Shown in pieces: positions 62,813 through 64,000 of a stretch of 64,000 nt of DNA (positions are counted from its first letter, which is position 1; every line of letters begins with the position of its first letter). Source of the DNA: Ktedonobacter sp. SOSP1-85 (lineage in GTDB: Bacteria > Chloroflexota > Ktedonobacteria > Ktedonobacterales > Ktedonobacteraceae); the NCBI RefSeq assembly GCF_016587415.1, contig NZ_BNJI01000002.1:1922001-1986000 (forward strand), in the 5' to 3' direction. A program made the translations under genes and the position numbers. The notes beneath the pieces were generated by a model. That model worked only from the letters and a program-made list of their open reading frames with translations, had not been told where the DNA came from and searched no databases.

Positions 62813-63672
62813 AGACATCAGAAGTTCCGCGTGCGGTGGCGGCGGGTATGTCCACGGCATCAGCGCTTGGCCTGAGGGTCGATGACGCAGTTGTTGTTCA
62901 CGACTCCAATCGCATCGCTGTGCGCCTACTGCCTTGTGACGTTCTTGCTCGGGTAGCCTATGTAGCGCATCAGGCGGGCGCCAAGTTCGAGGTTGAGGTC
63001 GCTCGGCGGCTCGCCCAAACCGATAGTCCGGTAGCTGAGCCTGAGCCTCGCGTGGAGCCGCGCGTCTACGTGCGTGGCGGCTTCGCGGTCACGCTGTGGA
63101 AATACTACGAGCCTGTGCCGTCTCATGACATCGCACCATCCGAGTATGCGCAGGTTTTGGAGCGGCTGCATGCCGGCATGCGGCAGATTGATGTGACTGC
63201 GCCGCACTTCACGGATCGAATCGAAGAGGCGCAGTCGCTGGTTGGCAACCGCGCCCACACTCCGGAGCTTCCTGACACAGAGCGGGAGCTTCTCAGCAAG
63301 ACTTTGCGAAACCTGAGGCGCGCCGTCGAAAGGCGTGGCGCCGGCGAGCAGTTGCTGCACGGCGAGCCGCATCCGGGCAACTTGCTCAGGACGAAGAGAG
63401 GGCTGCTCTTTGTAGACCTCGAGACATGCTGCCGCGGGCCTGTCGAGTTCGACATCGCGCATGCGCCCCAAGAAGTCAGTGAGTACTACCCGGCAGCCAA
63501 TCAAGACCTGCTTCGCGATTGTCGGATCCTCGTACTCGCGATGGTCGCAACGTGGCGCTGGGATCGAGACGACCAACTCCCGAACGGGCGCCAACTGGGC
63601 GCAGAGTGGCTCAGCCAGATCCGAGCAGCGCTCGATCTCCACGACGCTGGTGGCTCGGACGGCGCCCAATAA
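62809..63672 (+). CDS. Aminoglycoside-phosphotransferase-like protein
   Basis: A 287-residue APH/choline-kinase-fold protein. The catalytic loop is LLHGEPHPGNLL (Glu where aminoglycoside kinases have HGD), followed by the metal-binding FVDLETCCRGPVEFDIAH. An N-terminal lobe covers about residues 1-100 (VRLLPCDVLARVAYVA). The substrate is unknown; antibiotic resistance should not be assumed. GGAGGG lies 5 nt before the ATG. The gene is more GC-rich than most of the window and sits right after a truncated MFS gene, hinting at horizontal origin. Confidence 0.75.
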   Translation: MKTSEVPRAVAAGMSTASALGLRVDDAVVVHDSNRIAVRLLPCDVLARVAYVAHQAGAKFEVEVARRLAQTDSPVAEPEPRVEPRVYVRGGFAVTLWKYYEPVPSHDIAPSEYAQVLERLHAGMRQIDVTAPHFTDRIEEAQSLVGNRAHTPELPDTERELLSKTLRNLRRAVERRGAGEQLLHGEPHPGNLLRTKRGLLFVDLETCCRGPVEFDIAHAPQEVSEYYPAANQDLLRDCRILVLAMVATWRWDRDDQLPNGRQLGAEWLSQIRAALDLHDAGGSDGAQ

Positions 63673-64000
63673 CCCCACCGCTGGAGAAATGCGAATGGAC
63701 AATCCCCCAGTGGCGCCTGAAACCACAGCGCTGGAGCACCCCCAGTTCGGTGCAGGCCCAGGACTCTCGGACGTGCGACGAGCCCATCCCTTCCACACAG
63801 TCCGCGCCTGCGCCGCCAACCCCCTCCGCCGAGAAAGGCTCCTTCCGCTCAGGCCCCGGGCTCCCCAAGCCCGGCCCGCACCAGTTCCCACCTCGATCTT
63901 GGACGTTCGTCATCATCTCGAGCAGCGGCTTCTCGCTCCATCGCGCACTCCCTACCCCCGCAAAGAAGCTGGCAAGTAACGGCCCTCGAGTATGAATGGA
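63673..64000. other. GC-rich end of the window, coding status unclear
   Basis: Several overlapping frames of 100-170 codons run through this stretch because of its GC content. None has a recognisable domain or a clear ribosome site, so none is called. Composition matches the phosphotransferase gene before it. Confidence 0.4.

Noticed and set aside
62809..63672. Calling this an aminoglycoside-resistance gene
   Set aside because: The fold matches, but the catalytic loop is HGE rather than HGD and such proteins have many substrates; resistance is not supported.
62926..63891. A 321-codon minus-strand frame
   Set aside because: GC-rich shadow of the phosphotransferase-like gene, whose catalytic motifs are clear.

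Overview
The window looks like a chromosomal stretch from a soil-type filamentous bacterium of the Chloroflexota, most likely class Ktedonobacteria. This is inferred from the mix of gene families: Gram-positive-style lipoproteins, many beta-propeller proteins, STAND/TPR regulators, multi-TM Ser/Thr kinases and abundant IS debris. No 16S rRNA or other marker is present to prove it. Most genes have clear Shine-Dalgarno sites, and several promoters share a TTGACA-N17-TATACT layout.

Left part (1-28.6 kb, catabolism and uptake). A four-gene plus-strand operon resembling inositol catabolism (iolA-like, iolE-like, iolG-like, LacD-type aldolase) opens the window. An enolase-superfamily gene follows, and it heads a four-gene OpuC-type quaternary-amine ABC importer. 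A mobile-element-scarred patch (9.6-13.9 kb) holds two 113-bp inverted-repeat elements, a Tn3 transposase stub, an orphan HTH regulator and a membrane-anchored PQQ-propeller protein. Next come an oligopeptide-binding lipoprotein and a convergent peptidase pair (S9 prolyl-oligopeptidase type and Xaa-Pro aminopeptidase). Then a plant-polysaccharide module: GH127 beta-L-arabinofuranosidase, a divergent AraC regulator, a LacI regulator, and a sugar ABC importer with a GH31 glycosidase. A perfect LacI-type operator lies on the importer's promoter.

Middle (28.7-40.4 kb, minus strand). A compact cluster encodes a contractile injection system of the phage-tail-like (eCIS) type. In transcription order it has a DUF4255/Pvc16-like cap protein, sheath, tube, an unknown protein, LysM protein, gpV/VgrG-like spike, PAAR-like tip, gp25-like wedge, gpJ-like baseplate protein, gpI-like tail protein, a small membrane protein and a membrane-anchored kelch protein. 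Unusual points are a sheath gene split by a -1 frameshift at a G6 run, a baseplate protein fused to a BNR-type propeller, a membrane-anchored kelch propeller at the distal end, and no AAA+ ATPase, tape measure or classical fibre gene in the window.

Right part (41-64 kb, signalling and mobile DNA). It holds a polytopic membrane protein, a secreted metallopeptidase-like protein, a second AraC-type regulator and a RibD-type reductase. It also has an XRE/NB-ARC/TPR STAND protein, a four-gene operon with one intact Ser/Thr kinase between two apparent pseudokinases, a nitroreductase and a large multi-PAS histidine kinase. Between them lie a TnpB pseudogene, repeated hairpin elements (99 bp, 97% identical), a complete IS982-type element with perfect terminal repeats, a truncated MFS gene, and a GC-rich end with an aminoglycoside-phosphotransferase-like gene.
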